From the NCBI GenBank assembly GCA_022570795.1, contig JAKUDP010000002.1:2852001-2916000 (forward strand): a stretch of 64,000 nt of DNA, written 5' to 3'. This document shows positions 43,605 through 54,319 of the stretch, one piece after another; within the stretch, counting starts at the first letter, position 1, and each line of letters starts with the position of its first letter. Position numbers and translations under genes: made by a program. This stretch comes from Sphaerulina vaccinii (Eukaryota > Ascomycota > Dothideomycetes > Mycosphaerellales > Mycosphaerellaceae). The notes under the pieces are model-generated. The model had not been told where the DNA came from and did no database searches. It was given only the letters and a program-made list of their open reading frames with translations.

Positions 43605-46600
43605 CTACTTGGAAGCTTGAGTCTGAGGTGATTGTGGTCTTCCCCAGAAATCCAAGGAGGCGATGACATCGTCGCCGACTTCATCTTCGTACGCGAACAG
43701 AATCTATAGGATAAGGTTAGCAAGAATCGTGGCGACGATTACAACACTGTTGAACTTACCTCTCTTGTGCTTTGGTGCAGGAATCGGATGTTCTTGTGCG
43801 TCTGGATACACACTAAACCACCCGTGTCGCTCTGCCGGATCTCGATGAATTCTGGCTCGAAAGCGAGAATATACTTCTCGCCCCATGTTGCAAAGGCATT
43901 TGGTGAGCCTTCCCAGATGATCTTCCAGTCGCCGCGGGCTCTCCATCCATTCTTGTTGACGTAGAATGAAAAGTCGTTGTAGCATAGCAAGAACTCAGAA
44001 GTGTTGCGTTCTATGTAGATCGGCTTCACGTTCTCTCGGCGCGCGACAAAGTCCAGGGAAGTGTCGGCCTGGTCCAAGAGCGATTGTGTTTCCAGAGTCT
44101 CAAGGGAGACTATCTCAAAGCCCTTGGCACCACCGACGCAGAGCTTGCTTCGCAGAAAGTGGATGCTGTTGCTTTCCATAGGAATGTAGAATTCCTTGTA
44201 GGGCTTCAACACTTCTTGGCCTCCAGCAAGCATTTTGGCGAAGCCTGACTTCTTCTTGCTCTTCATCATGGAGTCCATGGGCTCAAACACTTTGACTGTT
44301 GATGACAGCGAGCTAGACTTGACACAGCATACAAGCGTTTGGCCATTGCACATGCCTGCATTGATGTAGTTGGCATGGCATATACGACGTCCTCGCTTGG
44401 ATGGAGCCTGAGAGCTCTCATCCTCCAATGCCTCCAGCGGGAAACTATACACAGCTTTGTCGGCAAGCACAATTATTATTTGATGCTGCTCGAGCACCTC
44501 CAGCTGCGTCACCAGCTTGATGTCCAGCATTCGTTTGGGCTTCTGTGACGCATCTTTGGGTTTCCGGTCACAGATATAGACGCCAAAGTCGGTACCAATG
44601 ACGAGTTTCCTTCCACCATCGATAGGCCGACAACAATTGACTCTGACAGTGGCATTGAAGAAGCCTTCGTTGAGTTTGGCCATTGTGAAAATCTTGTGGC
44701 GTTCCGACAGTTTTTCTTTTTGAGTCAAGATATTCTCCATCCACTTCTCGCGCTGCACTTGATTCTGACAGAAGAGAGTCAGCTCGTATCCACCCTTGCC
44801 AAGTCCTTTGAAAGTGATTGGGTAGCCTTGCTCGTTCGGAGGAGGGCGAGTGCCAACGCGTGCTATGCCTGGTATCATGCTAGACGAAGGTCGCTTTGAT
44901 ATACCCATCTTCGGTAGCACATAGTCCATTTCTCTAATCTGGAGCAGTTCCAGCGGAATAGGCTTGCGGTATACTCGGATCTCTTCCTTCTTGTTGACCG
45001 TTTTAACGCGAACAATGAGGACGGCATGATCGAAGAGGTAGGCTGTAACATCAGCTTGCTCGGCAGTCGGAGTCTTTTTCAAGTTGCTCCTGTATATCAT
45101 TTGCCTCGTCTCTTCGGTCAGCTTCAGATCCATGTGGGGAATCTGTCCCCATTTGAGCTGGGAGTTCAAGGTCATGAGGTTGAAATGGTTCTCCGCCTTT
45201 CCAGACTCCTCATTGACCCTGCCCAAAAATTGCTTGATCTGTTCGATGGCCTTCGGAATGTCTTTCATGTCGGGGTTGTTATCGTCCGTATTCTTCAGTA
45301 CGTTCTCAAGAAGTAGCGGATACCTCGCTAATCTTGTGGTTGGCTTCGTCAAATAGCCATTGAGCTCCAGTTTTCGAGATTCTTTTAAGCGTTCAGTCAC
45401 CTCAGTGAAGCGCGCGAAGCCTGGATTGGAGCCCTTCTCTTTCTCGAATTCGAATTTGCCGAATAGCTGGTTGGCACCGTATCTGATAAATGGGTGGAAC
45501 TGCGGCACATACTCCAGGAAGATGTCTCCAACATTCCTCACAACGGGGTTCTGCTGCTGGCGACGTGTCAAAGCTTGTGCCATCCTGGCGTTCACAGCAT
45601 GCACTTCCTGGCAGTTACTGAATACTGTCCGAATGAACTTCTCGCGTCGGTGCTCGGGAATTGGTGAGTGTTCGGGTTGTCTCAAGGGCTTTATCCAGAA
45701 ATCTCGCAAATACTCCAGGTCCTTCACGAAGTCGCGCTCTGTGTACATCAACTCGGAGATGACCTCTTGTCGTTTCTTCTCCCGATCACTGACGCTGTCG
45801 GATACTTCCTTCGAGACAGTATTAATCCATAGCTTCTGTTCGTTATCCGGTTCGTCGTGCAAACTTGATCGAGAGGTCTCCCGCTTCAGACCAGGCGTGA
45901 TCTTCATATTGAGACGTTGCTGCTGCTCCAGTCTACGCGGACAAGCAATGGAGTAACACAGGTTGTCCCGGTTGCATGTTGGTGAGTAGCACTCTGTGAG
46001 GAGCGTGAAGACTCCATTGACTTCGGGCGGCTCTTCGTTGATGGTCTCCTTGAATTGATACACTTCATTCGGTGAGTCTCGCAGTCTGTGCGCGTATGTA
46101 ACTTCATGGAAGAATCTTTGCGCGTCCAAGGAGCGACCAAGAAGAAGGGCCAAGTTACGATCTGAGGTTCGGATCACGTATGCGATCAGCTCGACAGCCT
46201 CGAAGCCTGTGAAAGCATTCTTGTACTCCAAGCCGTCCTTCCACTGATCTTTCAGTGACACTCTTTCCCTGAAGGCTGCTGCCACGTTTGACAACAGTGC
46301 TCCATATACCAGTGAAGGTCGCTTCTGCGCAACCATCGTCCCCGTCCGCTGACTATCCGAGCGAGGCAGGCTGCCTTGGCGGTGTGGTTCGTTCGGCGAT
46401 ACTGCTGTGGAAGCCATAGACATAGTTCTAGAGCCCTGTGTGGTATGGCTGCTGCTACTAGGATGTCGCCCATTACCCTGAAACCCATTGCGTGGATCTA
46501 TACCATTGCCATTTGTCATTGTTGAGCCGCTCGCTTCTGTATCCCCGGACTCACGCCTTCGAGCAGGTATGACTCTACCGCTCCTGGTCTGGGAGAAGTC

Positions 46601-47299
46601 CGTGTCTCGAGTGTACGAGGACATTGACATGGTCCTCTCGTCCTGGGGTCTATCCGGCACGACCCTTCCTTGCGCTGTTGTCCTTGCCTGAGAATTCATA
46701 TACGGCTGTTGACGAAAGGCCTGAGCAGGCGCTGCTTGATAGCTGCCGCTAGGCGGTTGATACATAGGCCTCGGTACTGAAGCTAGCGATTGGGTACGGA
46801 ATGAATCGGTGCTCAATGCAGGTCCTGGCACGCCTGGCCGCCCAGAGAATGAGCGCTGGCCAGGCGGAGGTGGACCACGCATGTCAAGTCGTTGCGGCTG
46901 ACCGTAGGGGACTCGATCAGGTCGAATCGGTTGGGGAAGGTTCTGTACAGGCGGTCGTCGTTGCTGTGCCGCCTGTCCGTTCATGCCACTCATGCCATAC
47001 GGCGGCTGGCCATTCATGCTGCCATCTGAAGATCCCGGCGGGCGTGAGTAGCCATTAGCTTGCTGCCCGGGTCTAACAGGCGGTGCTCGCTGCATGTACT
47101 GCTGCGGAGCTCCCGACATGGTGTTGGCTCTGTCCTGCGGCGGCAGAGGAGTACTCCCGGTCATGGTCTGGCTACGTCCAGCCGGTGGCGCGCTCCCAAA
47201 GATATTGCTGAAGGCGGCATCTCGCTGATTGCTGCTCGCGGGATTGATCTCGGCTGGCGTGTTACGAGCATAGTGGCGTTGCGGCGGCTGGTAGGACAT
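43605..47299 (-). CDS. ROM2: Rho1 guanine nucleotide exchange factor (DEP-DH-PH-CNH), Rom2 type, 1212 aa
   Basis: I place the start at the ATG at 47299 (MSYQPPQRHYARNTPAEINP). Exon 1 runs 47299-43760; a 56-base intron (GTAAGT...CTATAG) leads to a 99-base last exon ending QTQASK. Domains in order: disordered Pro/Gln/Ser-rich N-terminus (1-330); DEP (about 340-420, DQWKDGLEYKNAFTGFEAVE); DH/RhoGEF (about 510-700, VISELMYTERDFVKDLEYLR); PH (about 750-865, ELTLFCQNQVQREKWMENIL); citron homology CNH (about 885-1190). This architecture is that of Rom1/Rom2 in the cell-wall integrity pathway, loading GTP onto Rho1 at the plasma membrane to activate Pkc1 and glucan synthase. It is divergent from VMA11. 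The same frame continues open for 129 codons beyond the stop. Confidence 0.93.
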
Positions 47300-47797
47300 G
47301 GCGGCGGCGGCGCGGTGGGTGGTGATATTGCTACTAGCGGCCCATCTGGGGCCTACCTCGTTAAAGTCGCAGAGTAGTCGTGTTGGTCTGGACTGGAAGA
47401 GTGTATTGTAGTGGTCTGTCTGTCTCTCGGTCTGCGGGTTCCAAGCAGTTGCGGGACGCAGTGTGGTTGCACGAAGTCGCAGATGTGAGGACTCGCTGCT
47501 GCCCACTAGTCTGCGACTCCTCCTTCCAAGAACAGTTGCGGCGGCGGCGGCGAGAGCGATACAGAGAGTGGTGAGATAGCAAGAGCAGCAGTAGCAGTAT
47601 GCATTGAGGTCTGCTGTTTCACGGTAGTCTCTCCTCGTGGAGTGGAGCCAAGCCCGCTAGTAGTTAGACGCAGCGATTGTCGAACTGCTACAGAGCTACA
47701 TACATCACGATCACGATCATCATCCTCACCCACCATCACGATACTGCTCACGCCGAGCTCGATAACACGCGAAGAGCCCCCGTCGAGAACCTTCACC
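47300..47797. promoter_or_regulatory. Divergent ROM2 / VMA11 upstream region
   Basis: Just under 500 bases between the start codons of two housekeeping genes transcribed in opposite directions. It must hold both 5' leaders and core promoters. The ROM2 side has GCGGCGGC runs close to the ATG; no specific factor site can be assigned. Confidence 0.5.
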
Positions 47798-48537
47798 ATG
47801 GCGGACCTCGTAGGATCATCGTCGGAATACACGCCCAAGTTCGCGCCGTTCTTGGGCATGGGAGGCATTGCCTTTGCCATGATCTTTGGATGTATGGATA
47901 ACTCAGAAAGATGGACAATCAAATAGCAGAGACTAAGACGACTACAGGTATGGGCGCAGCATATGGCACAGCAAAATCAGGCATCGGAATTGCAAATGTT
48001 GGCGTCTTCAGGCCGGACCTGATCATGAAGGTAGGATACGAAGCCCATGAAACACAGCATGCTACGGCAGGTCTACATACTGACGGCTATGGTAGTCTCT
48101 GATCCCAGTGGTCATGTCTGGAATTATTGCTGTATACGCGCTCGTAGTAGCAGTGTTAATAGCAGGAAACATGAAAGCGCCACCCGGGCAGCATTACAGC
48201 TTATACAATGGGTGTATGCACCTGGCCTGCGGTCTCTCGGTGGGCTTGACTGGACTAGCAGCAGGATATGCGATTGGGATCGTGGGAGATGCGGTAGGTC
48301 GAGGCGATAGCTTGATCGAGGAACAGAGGACTGATGGTAGACCACAGGGAGTACGCGCGTACATGCAACAATCACGGATCTTCGTCGGAATGGTGCTCAT
48401 TCTCATCTTCGGTGAAGTCCTAGGATTATATGGGTATGTCTGCGATTTCTTCTTGAACGCTGGACACAGAAGAGAAGCTAACTCATTACAACAGCTTGAT
48501 TGTGGCGCTCATTCTGAACACGAGAGCCGCTGGATAG
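47798..48537 (+). CDS. VMA11: V-ATPase proteolipid subunit c' (Vma11-like), 167 aa, five exons
   Basis: Exons 47798-47891, 47948-48030, 48096-48293, 48348-48433 and 48495-48537, all with GT-AG introns of 54-65 bases; the total is in frame. It is a four-helix proteolipid: KFAPFLGMGGIAFAMIFGCM, GAAYGTAKSGIGIANVGVFR, LIPVVMSGIIAVYALVVAVL, then GLSVGLTGLAAGYAIGIVGD and FVGMVLILIFGEVLGLYGLI, ending ALILNTRAAG. The Glu in LIFGEVLGLYG is the proton-carrying residue of the rotor ring. SLIPVVMSGI and VLIAGN favour c' (Vma11) over c (Vma3). The subunit forms part of the Vo rotor in vacuolar and Golgi membranes. Confidence 0.93.
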
Positions 48538-49219
48538 AGTACTGGAGTGCAATGACCTGGCGCTTGTTTATGCCTCGAGCTGCGATTGATTCCTGTGTTG
48601 CGCATCACGAGATGGCCAGCGTGGCGGCCAGCGTGGCATCTCTGCCCACAGTCAGCAAGCTGAAGAAGTAGGCTTCTATTATGCGAAACCAGTTCGTACT
48701 CGGGATACCCTTCGCATAATCCATCCCTAGCCACAGCATGAATACATGTGAGACAAGCGCGACAGTTGCGACAGGCAGCTGGAAATACTGTAGATTTACA
48801 GTTGTATTAATAGCCCCAGATTCGTCTTAAGCATAGCGTGGCGCATAGGGCATAGAGACATTGTATGAAGAAACACGACAAGCGGCTACACAACAGATCG
48901 ATTGATGTCTAGCTACAGACTGCGCAGTGCATTACTACGCACTTCACCCATCTCTCTGCTGATAACATGAAACGTTCTTCACGACCGAGAACATGACATG
49001 GGATCCTCGGCTTCTTGGCGATTTGGTGTGTGGAGATCTCCTTGCCTGTGGCTGACATGCTCAAGGCAGCCGAATTCGAGACCGAAGGCTCCAGCAATCA
49101 ATTTCCACAACCCTCATGCAGCACTCTTGTTCACAATATCATGCAATGAATCTGGTCTCTCTGTATCTCTGCGCTGACTGTGGCAACGGTAGCGATTTCA
49201 ACTTCCAGAGCGCCTGATC
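48538..49219. other. Intergenic stretch
   Basis: About 680 bases between VMA11 and the HeLo-like fusion gene, both on the plus strand. No coding frame or repeat is convincing; the promoter of the downstream gene should lie here. Confidence 0.4.
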
Positions 49220-52200
49220 ATGGAGGGCTACCGACCGACACACCCGACACTGGCGCGGCCAGCACGACTATCTAGACTGTATGCTGATGCGAAGAAGAGC
49301 GCACTGGCTAGTCTGCAGGTTCAGTCAAACTCCAACGCTCAATTTGCCTCTCTGCATCGGAAGTACCGCATACAAAAGGACCGCCTGATCACTTGGGGCT
49401 TGGAATGGACCGACACTGGCTCGACCGGCGATGAGAAGGATCCCAAGATCGATGAATCAGTGGCAAAGGCTGGCCTCACCGAGACTGTCGAAAGTGTACT
49501 GACCAATATTCACGAGGTCACTGAGGAGGCCGAAAGGATCAAGTCAGCGAGTGTACCATTAGCCAAGGAAGGCGAGGCTTATCCACAGAAGGCTGCAGTG
49601 TTCGATGAAGCACGCTACGAGGATCTTCTCAAGGATCTAACAACATCTATTGATATTCTCTACGATCTGACGATATCGAGACGAGCCCTTGCGCGTGGTG
49701 AACATCCCCAGTTCGATACTGTATCTGCGCCAACAGAGCACCATACTACGAGCAAGCTCAAGGAAGATCGTAAAGGCATCTACAGCACACAATCTTTCGC
49801 CTCTTCGGAGACAACACTTATCAATCCGACATTCTCAAAGCCATTTCTGTCGCCTTATGCTGGACTACCATCACGAATCGAGGCTTCCGCGTTGAGATTG
49901 CCCGCTGAAGGTCCACCTCCATATCTGGCTGCCGGGGTGCCATCTACAACTCGCATGGTAGCACTGCTGGTCCGGAAGAATGTGTCAGCCAGCATACACA
50001 ATGCACTTGCCAGTGCTGCTCCGGAAGTTCCAGTGTTGGTGGAGTATGCCAACTATGATGCGACTTATCGACAGACTGGAGTTCCGCCACCTTTGCAACG
50101 GCTAGAGGCACTGGCTGCCCGCTTTCAGCCTATGCGTGCAGAATCGCAAACGAATTTGAGCTTACTTGGCTACTTCGAAGACGCCGACCAGCCTCGCATC
50201 GGCCTGGTCTACGACCTGCCATATACCATCCAGAACAGATTACAATCAAGCTCTGCTTCTGAGCAACTTGCGCCACTCAGCCTACTAACGCTCGTGCAAA
50301 AGGGCAACAAAGCACAAAGCTCTGCCACAGAAGTACCACCTCCAGCCTTGGAGCATCGCTTTCGCATGGCATTGCGTCTGACAGAGCAGCTACACTCCAT
50401 GCACGCTCGTGAACTGGCACATGGCAACATCAACAGCAGTAGTGTCATGTTCACGACTACTGAAAAGGAGTCAGAAGTCAACCGCTTGGAGCAACTCCGA
50501 AAGCCTCTGTGGGCCTCGTTTGACGTCTTCTCCAAGTGCAATATTGAAGGTGTACGATCGTCAAGCGACTTCAATGTCTACAGACATCCTTTAGACGAGC
50601 CTACCAGCACCAACCGAAATTTTGCAATTGACATGAAGTACGATCTCTACGGACTCGGACTGATTTTACTCGAGATCGGATTGTGGACTCCTATTGGCGA
50701 TTTGTACAAGTCAAAATATACCTTGGCCGACTTCAAGCTTCGAATCGAGAAGCTCTGGATACCCAAGCTGGGTTCCAAATGTGGCTCTGCATACATGAAG
50801 GCTGTCGAGACTTGCCTACGCCTTTCGGACGACACTGACAGCTCGAAACTCACTGCCGAGGGCATATATGGCATATTGCTTCAGTTCTTGAAGCGATGCT
50901 GCTTACTAGACGACATCGGCTCTTCTACAGAGCTGATTCCAGCCGCCGAGCTCATCTCAGAGCCATCATCGCCTGCGCAGCCCTACCGATCGATCAAGCG
51001 CAAGGGCATAAGACGGCCGTCGGAAGTCAGCTCACTGGCGAGGCAAATCTCTGAGCCGGCGTCCCTACCCAAATCTGCTGCCGCATCACATCGATATAGC
51101 ACGTATCAACCCGGCACAGAGTCGCAGTCGCTGCGACAGCCAATTGCCAACATATCTGAAATCTTGCCATCAGCGAGAGGAGTATATGCTCAGGGCGAGC
51201 AGACCGCGGACCCATTGCGCACCAGGCCACAACCATCACTGCAAGACTTCAAGCGCCGTGTCGTTCTGATACAGACGCGCTGGCGAGAGTGCAAAGCTGC
51301 TCAGAGAGCTCGCCAAGCTGCCCAAGGAGACCACGATGCGAGAACAGCCCGGCATGGTAAATGTAAACGTGTGGAATTCTTCAACGCGTCTATTCCACAG
51401 CACATTTTCGATCACTGGGACACCACTATGAGCTACCAGGTCATGAAGTTGTGCGAGAAGGCATTGAGGGGATCACTTGAGTCTAGCTCCATTCGGTTGG
51501 CAGCGTACGGCGAGACAAGCGAGACAGCGCGACCAACAATCATTGTCGGCTGCAGCTCGATACATAAGGTCAAGCACTGTCTTAAACGTCACCTCAAGTA
51601 CGATCCCTCCATGTACGATATTCGGGTCAAGAAGGAAACCATAAAGCGAAGCCGAAAGTCGAGGAAGGAGCGCGCACTGTCTGACGCGAACAATCCTCAC
51701 CGAAGCATGGCACCATGGCGTGATCCGAATGTCGAGAAAGCTGCCAACCCTGACTACCAAGTACAGCCAATGTGTGGTGCTTCGATCGGCGCCTACCGAT
51801 ATGACGAGCATCTTCCACCAGTGTCATTCGGCGGCGTAGTGATGGTCGACGGTCGCCCCTTCGGCATGAGTGTGCACCATATGCTTGAGCCAGAAGAGGA
51901 TTCTGATGATGACGATGCTGCAGATGCTGAAGATGAAGCAGATGCTGGTGCCGACGACGAGTCGGAGACCTCGAGTCTTGGTGGCTCGGAAGGTTCTGAT
52001 GAGGAGGATGATCTAAGCACAGTGCGCCCACCATCAGCGCACTCTTCTGACGACATCCCATTGGCAATCAACGATGATGCAGGCGACTGTCCAGGCATCG
52101 TACCTGGGGACATGGAGGAGATTGCCATCACTCAGCCAGCACTGGACGACGCCATCGACCTAGACCTCCATGCCGAAGAGGATGACGACGATGACGCCGA

Positions 52201-52933
52201 TTCCGGTATTGACGAAGACCATTTGCTGTCCTACCGCCTCGGACAGGTACATGCGTCCTCTGGGCTACGCCGGACTGCCAAGTCCCTCGAAGGTGGCTTC
52301 AAAAGTATCAGCCAGTCACTGCCACAAGAGATTGACTGGGCACTTTTTGAGCTCGTACCGCCTCGTGTACAGCCGTACAACGTGATCAGAGGCGGCAAGC
52401 GATACTGCAAAGGCCGTGGCGATCGTAAAGGTAATTCCTTTCCATGTTCCATCCGTACTAGTGATGACCTAGCTTGCGCCAAAGTGCACTGCTTGGGACG
52501 CACGAGTGGACTTGGTCATGGTGCCATATCAAGTACCATGGAACTCGTCAAGATTCATGGCAGGAGCACCTACTCGGCGAGCTGGACAGTGGCCGGCAAC
52601 TTCGGTATCGGGGGCGATTCTGGTGCATGGGTCATCAGCAATGAAGACGGAAGAGTGTGTGGGCATGTTCTAGCTTCTCGTGCTGGACGAACCTACATCT
52701 GTCAAATGGATCTGCTTCTCGAGGATATCAAGAACACACTTCATGCAAAAGAAGTGTCGCTACCTGTCCTTACCGAACCTATAAGTAGTCGGCCAGCCAG
52801 CAGCAAAGGCTCGCCTACGGAGCAGTGCATGACAGAAGCTTTGAACAAGCTTCGCCTTGCCGAAACGGATGGAGGTGTGGCCGTTTCGCCTGTACGAGCA
52901 AGTTCTGGCAATAGGACTGTTGAGCCTGTATGA
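49220..52933 (+). CDS. HeLo-like / pseudokinase / trypsin-like serine protease fusion, 1237 aa
   Basis: One uninterrupted frame. Residues about 15-150 resemble the HeLo/prion-propagation region (LYADAKKSALASLQ, LHRKYRIQKDRLITWGLEW), a membrane-targeting cell-death domain in fungal incompatibility proteins. About 250-570 is a kinase-like fold in which the catalytic loop reads LHSMHARELAHGNINSSSVM; the HRD Asp is replaced (HGN), so a pseudokinase is likely. An IQ-like helix follows (VLIQTRWRECKAAQRAR, near 675). The C-terminal part has a trypsin-like triad in order: His886 or His887 in GMSVHHMLE, Asp1039 in EIDWALFEL and Ser1134 in GGDSGAWVI. A long acidic linker of about 150 residues separates His and Asp. 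The triad assignment is by eye. The layout suggests a sensor-plus-effector of regulated cell death; no neighbour looks like a partner. Confidence 0.75.
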   Translation: MEGYRPTHPTLARPARLSRLYADAKKSALASLQVQSNSNAQFASLHRKYRIQKDRLITWGLEWTDTGSTGDEKDPKIDESVAKAGLTETVESVLTNIHEVTEEAERIKSASVPLAKEGEAYPQKAAVFDEARYEDLLKDLTTSIDILYDLTISRRALARGEHPQFDTVSAPTEHHTTSKLKEDRKGIYSTQSFASSETTLINPTFSKPFLSPYAGLPSRIEASALRLPAEGPPPYLAAGVPSTTRMVALLVRKNVSASIHNALASAAPEVPVLVEYANYDATYRQTGVPPPLQRLEALAARFQPMRAESQTNLSLLGYFEDADQPRIGLVYDLPYTIQNRLQSSSASEQLAPLSLLTLVQKGNKAQSSATEVPPPALEHRFRMALRLTEQLHSMHARELAHGNINSSSVMFTTTEKESEVNRLEQLRKPLWASFDVFSKCNIEGVRSSSDFNVYRHPLDEPTSTNRNFAIDMKYDLYGLGLILLEIGLWTPIGDLYKSKYTLADFKLRIEKLWIPKLGSKCGSAYMKAVETCLRLSDDTDSSKLTAEGIYGILLQFLKRCCLLDDIGSSTELIPAAELISEPSSPAQPYRSIKRKGIRRPSEVSSLARQISEPASLPKSAAASHRYSTYQPGTESQSLRQPIANISEILPSARGVYAQGEQTADPLRTRPQPSLQDFKRRVVLIQTRWRECKAAQRARQAAQGDHDARTARHGKCKRVEFFNASIPQHIFDHWDTTMSYQVMKLCEKALRGSLESSSIRLAAYGETSETARPTIIVGCSSIHKVKHCLKRHLKYDPSMYDIRVKKETIKRSRKSRKERALSDANNPHRSMAPWRDPNVEKAANPDYQVQPMCGASIGAYRYDEHLPPVSFGGVVMVDGRPFGMSVHHMLEPEEDSDDDDAADAEDEADAGADDESETSSLGGSEGSDEEDDLSTVRPPSAHSSDDIPLAINDDAGDCPGIVPGDMEEIAITQPALDDAIDLDLHAEEDDDDDADSGIDEDHLLSYRLGQVHASSGLRRTAKSLEGGFKSISQSLPQEIDWALFELVPPRVQPYNVIRGGKRYCKGRGDRKGNSFPCSIRTSDDLACAKVHCLGRTSGLGHGAISSTMELVKIHGRSTYSASWTVAGNFGIGGDSGAWVISNEDGRVCGHVLASRAGRTYICQMDLLLEDIKNTLHAKEVSLPVLTEPISSRPASSKGSPTEQCMTEALNKLRLAETDGGVAVSPVRASSGNRTVEPV

Positions 52934-53096
52934 TTGATTGAAAATTCTGGATACCCACAAAGCGATAGTAGACTGAATAAGCACTATGTAACAATATATG
53001 ATGTGACACAATATTCATTACACCATATTCCGCTCCGCTATTGTGAACAACAGCTACTAGTTCGGCCGAGCTGCGTTGAGGTTGAAAGTGCCACCA

Positions 53097-54068
53097 CTAA
53101 CGTCGTTCAGCTTTCAAGCAGCTCTTCCGAATAGCAGCAGCCAGATCATCGTTGAACCGTCTGGTCGCCTCAAGCGGAAGCACATGAAAGAAATGAGGAT
53201 ACCCCTTATACTCTCTCAATTCCACATCGACTCCAAGCTGCTTCAACTTATATTCCATCATCTCAGCATCACAGTTCAAAGGATCTTTATCACTCGTAGT
53301 GAGATAAACTGGAGGCAACTCACGCAACTTGTCATGAAAGATCGGAGAGATCCCAGGATCTGCGGCGTCATGGTCCCCGATGTACGCTTCGGAACAGATG
53401 ACTGCCGTGTCCTCATTGATAGCCGCTGCATCGTCATAGAACCCTGCAGGTCTGAAGAACTGCTGAAGATCGACAGGAAGTTTGGAGTAAGCTTGTGGCA
53501 TGCAGACCATAGGACAGATGGATAAGATTGCTTTCGGCTGATGCGGATGACATATATCGAGGAGACGGAGGGCCGTGGCTAAGGTGAGGTTGCCGCCTGC
53601 TGAGCCACCGACGATGAATAGGTTATCTGTTCGTATGTGCGATTGTTTAGAGATCCAGTCCCATGATGATACACAGTTGTCGATAGCTGCTGGGAATGGG
53701 TTTTCGGGTGCTAGGCCATATTCGACTGAGACGAGTCGACATGGGACGTTTCGGGCGAGAGCGCGTGCGAGGTGCTCTTCGTGCTCGATGGAACCGAGAG
53801 TCCAGCCGCCTGAGTGTATATATAGGCCTGTAGGAGCATTGGCTGGTGGATTGGCTGGAGTGTACATGTGTACAAACACGCCTCGAGACGTTTTGCCACG
53901 TGCTGTCTTGATCGTTTCTGGGTTGATTGCTGGAAACATGGCCTTTGACGCGTCGAAAAGCTGCTTGAACTGTGTTCGCATCTCTGGAATTGAACCTGAG
54001 AGGACTGAACGTCCACCACTCATGGCTTCCGCAGCCAGCCATTCTTCTGCATATGGTGGTGTAGCCAT
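53097..54068 (-). CDS. Alpha/beta hydrolase fold-3 esterase (hormone-sensitive-lipase family), 323 aa
   Basis: A single-exon gene from the ATG at 54068 (MATPPYAEEWLAAEAM). The oxyanion loop is YIHSGGWTLGS (a variant of HGGG). The nucleophile elbow is FIVGGSAGGNLTLATAL, with Ser in GxSxG. The catalytic Asp lies in TTSDKDPLNCDAEMM and the His in GYPHFFHVLP. SVEYGLAPENPFPAAIDN is the usual family signature between them. No signal peptide is visible, so it probably acts in the cytosol on small acyl or carboxyl esters. Length is normal for the family. It lies in tandem on the same strand as DLD1, 251 bases away; any functional link is unknown. Confidence 0.9.
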   Translation of the reverse strand: MATPPYAEEWLAAEAMSGGRSVLSGSIPEMRTQFKQLFDASKAMFPAINPETIKTARGKTSRGVFVHMYTPANPPANAPTGLYIHSGGWTLGSIEHEEHLARALARNVPCRLVSVEYGLAPENPFPAAIDNCVSSWDWISKQSHIRTDNLFIVGGSAGGNLTLATALRLLDICHPHQPKAILSICPMVCMPQAYSKLPVDLQQFFRPAGFYDDAAAINEDTAVICSEAYIGDHDAADPGISPIFHDKLRELPPVYLTTSDKDPLNCDAEMMEYKLKQLGVDVELREYKGYPHFFHVLPLEATRRFNDDLAAAIRKSCLKAERR

Positions 54069-54319
54069 GCTCCAGTGTACTTGTGCTTGTCCTTTTGCGA
54101 GTGTATCGTTTACCCGAGATAAGAGGTACCCTAGACGAAGAAATCATTCAGCAGTAGAATTCTCTGGACAGCTTAGTGATATGCGATGTCGTTCTGCTAG
54201 ATCTGCTAGCGTATTCTCCCCACAGTAATATGCGGAGTATGAAGTGGTGCCGCAAGCCGGCAACAAATCGAGGCTTATGTGAACAACAGATCCTTGCCTA
54301 TATAGTCGTGCCGAGAGCG

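Noticed and set aside
43557..43607. Cryptic 51-base GTAGAA...GGGAG intron that would splice out the ROM2 TAG
   Set aside because: Poor donor, no pyrimidine tract and no good branch site; left as a remote alternative to read-through or truncation.
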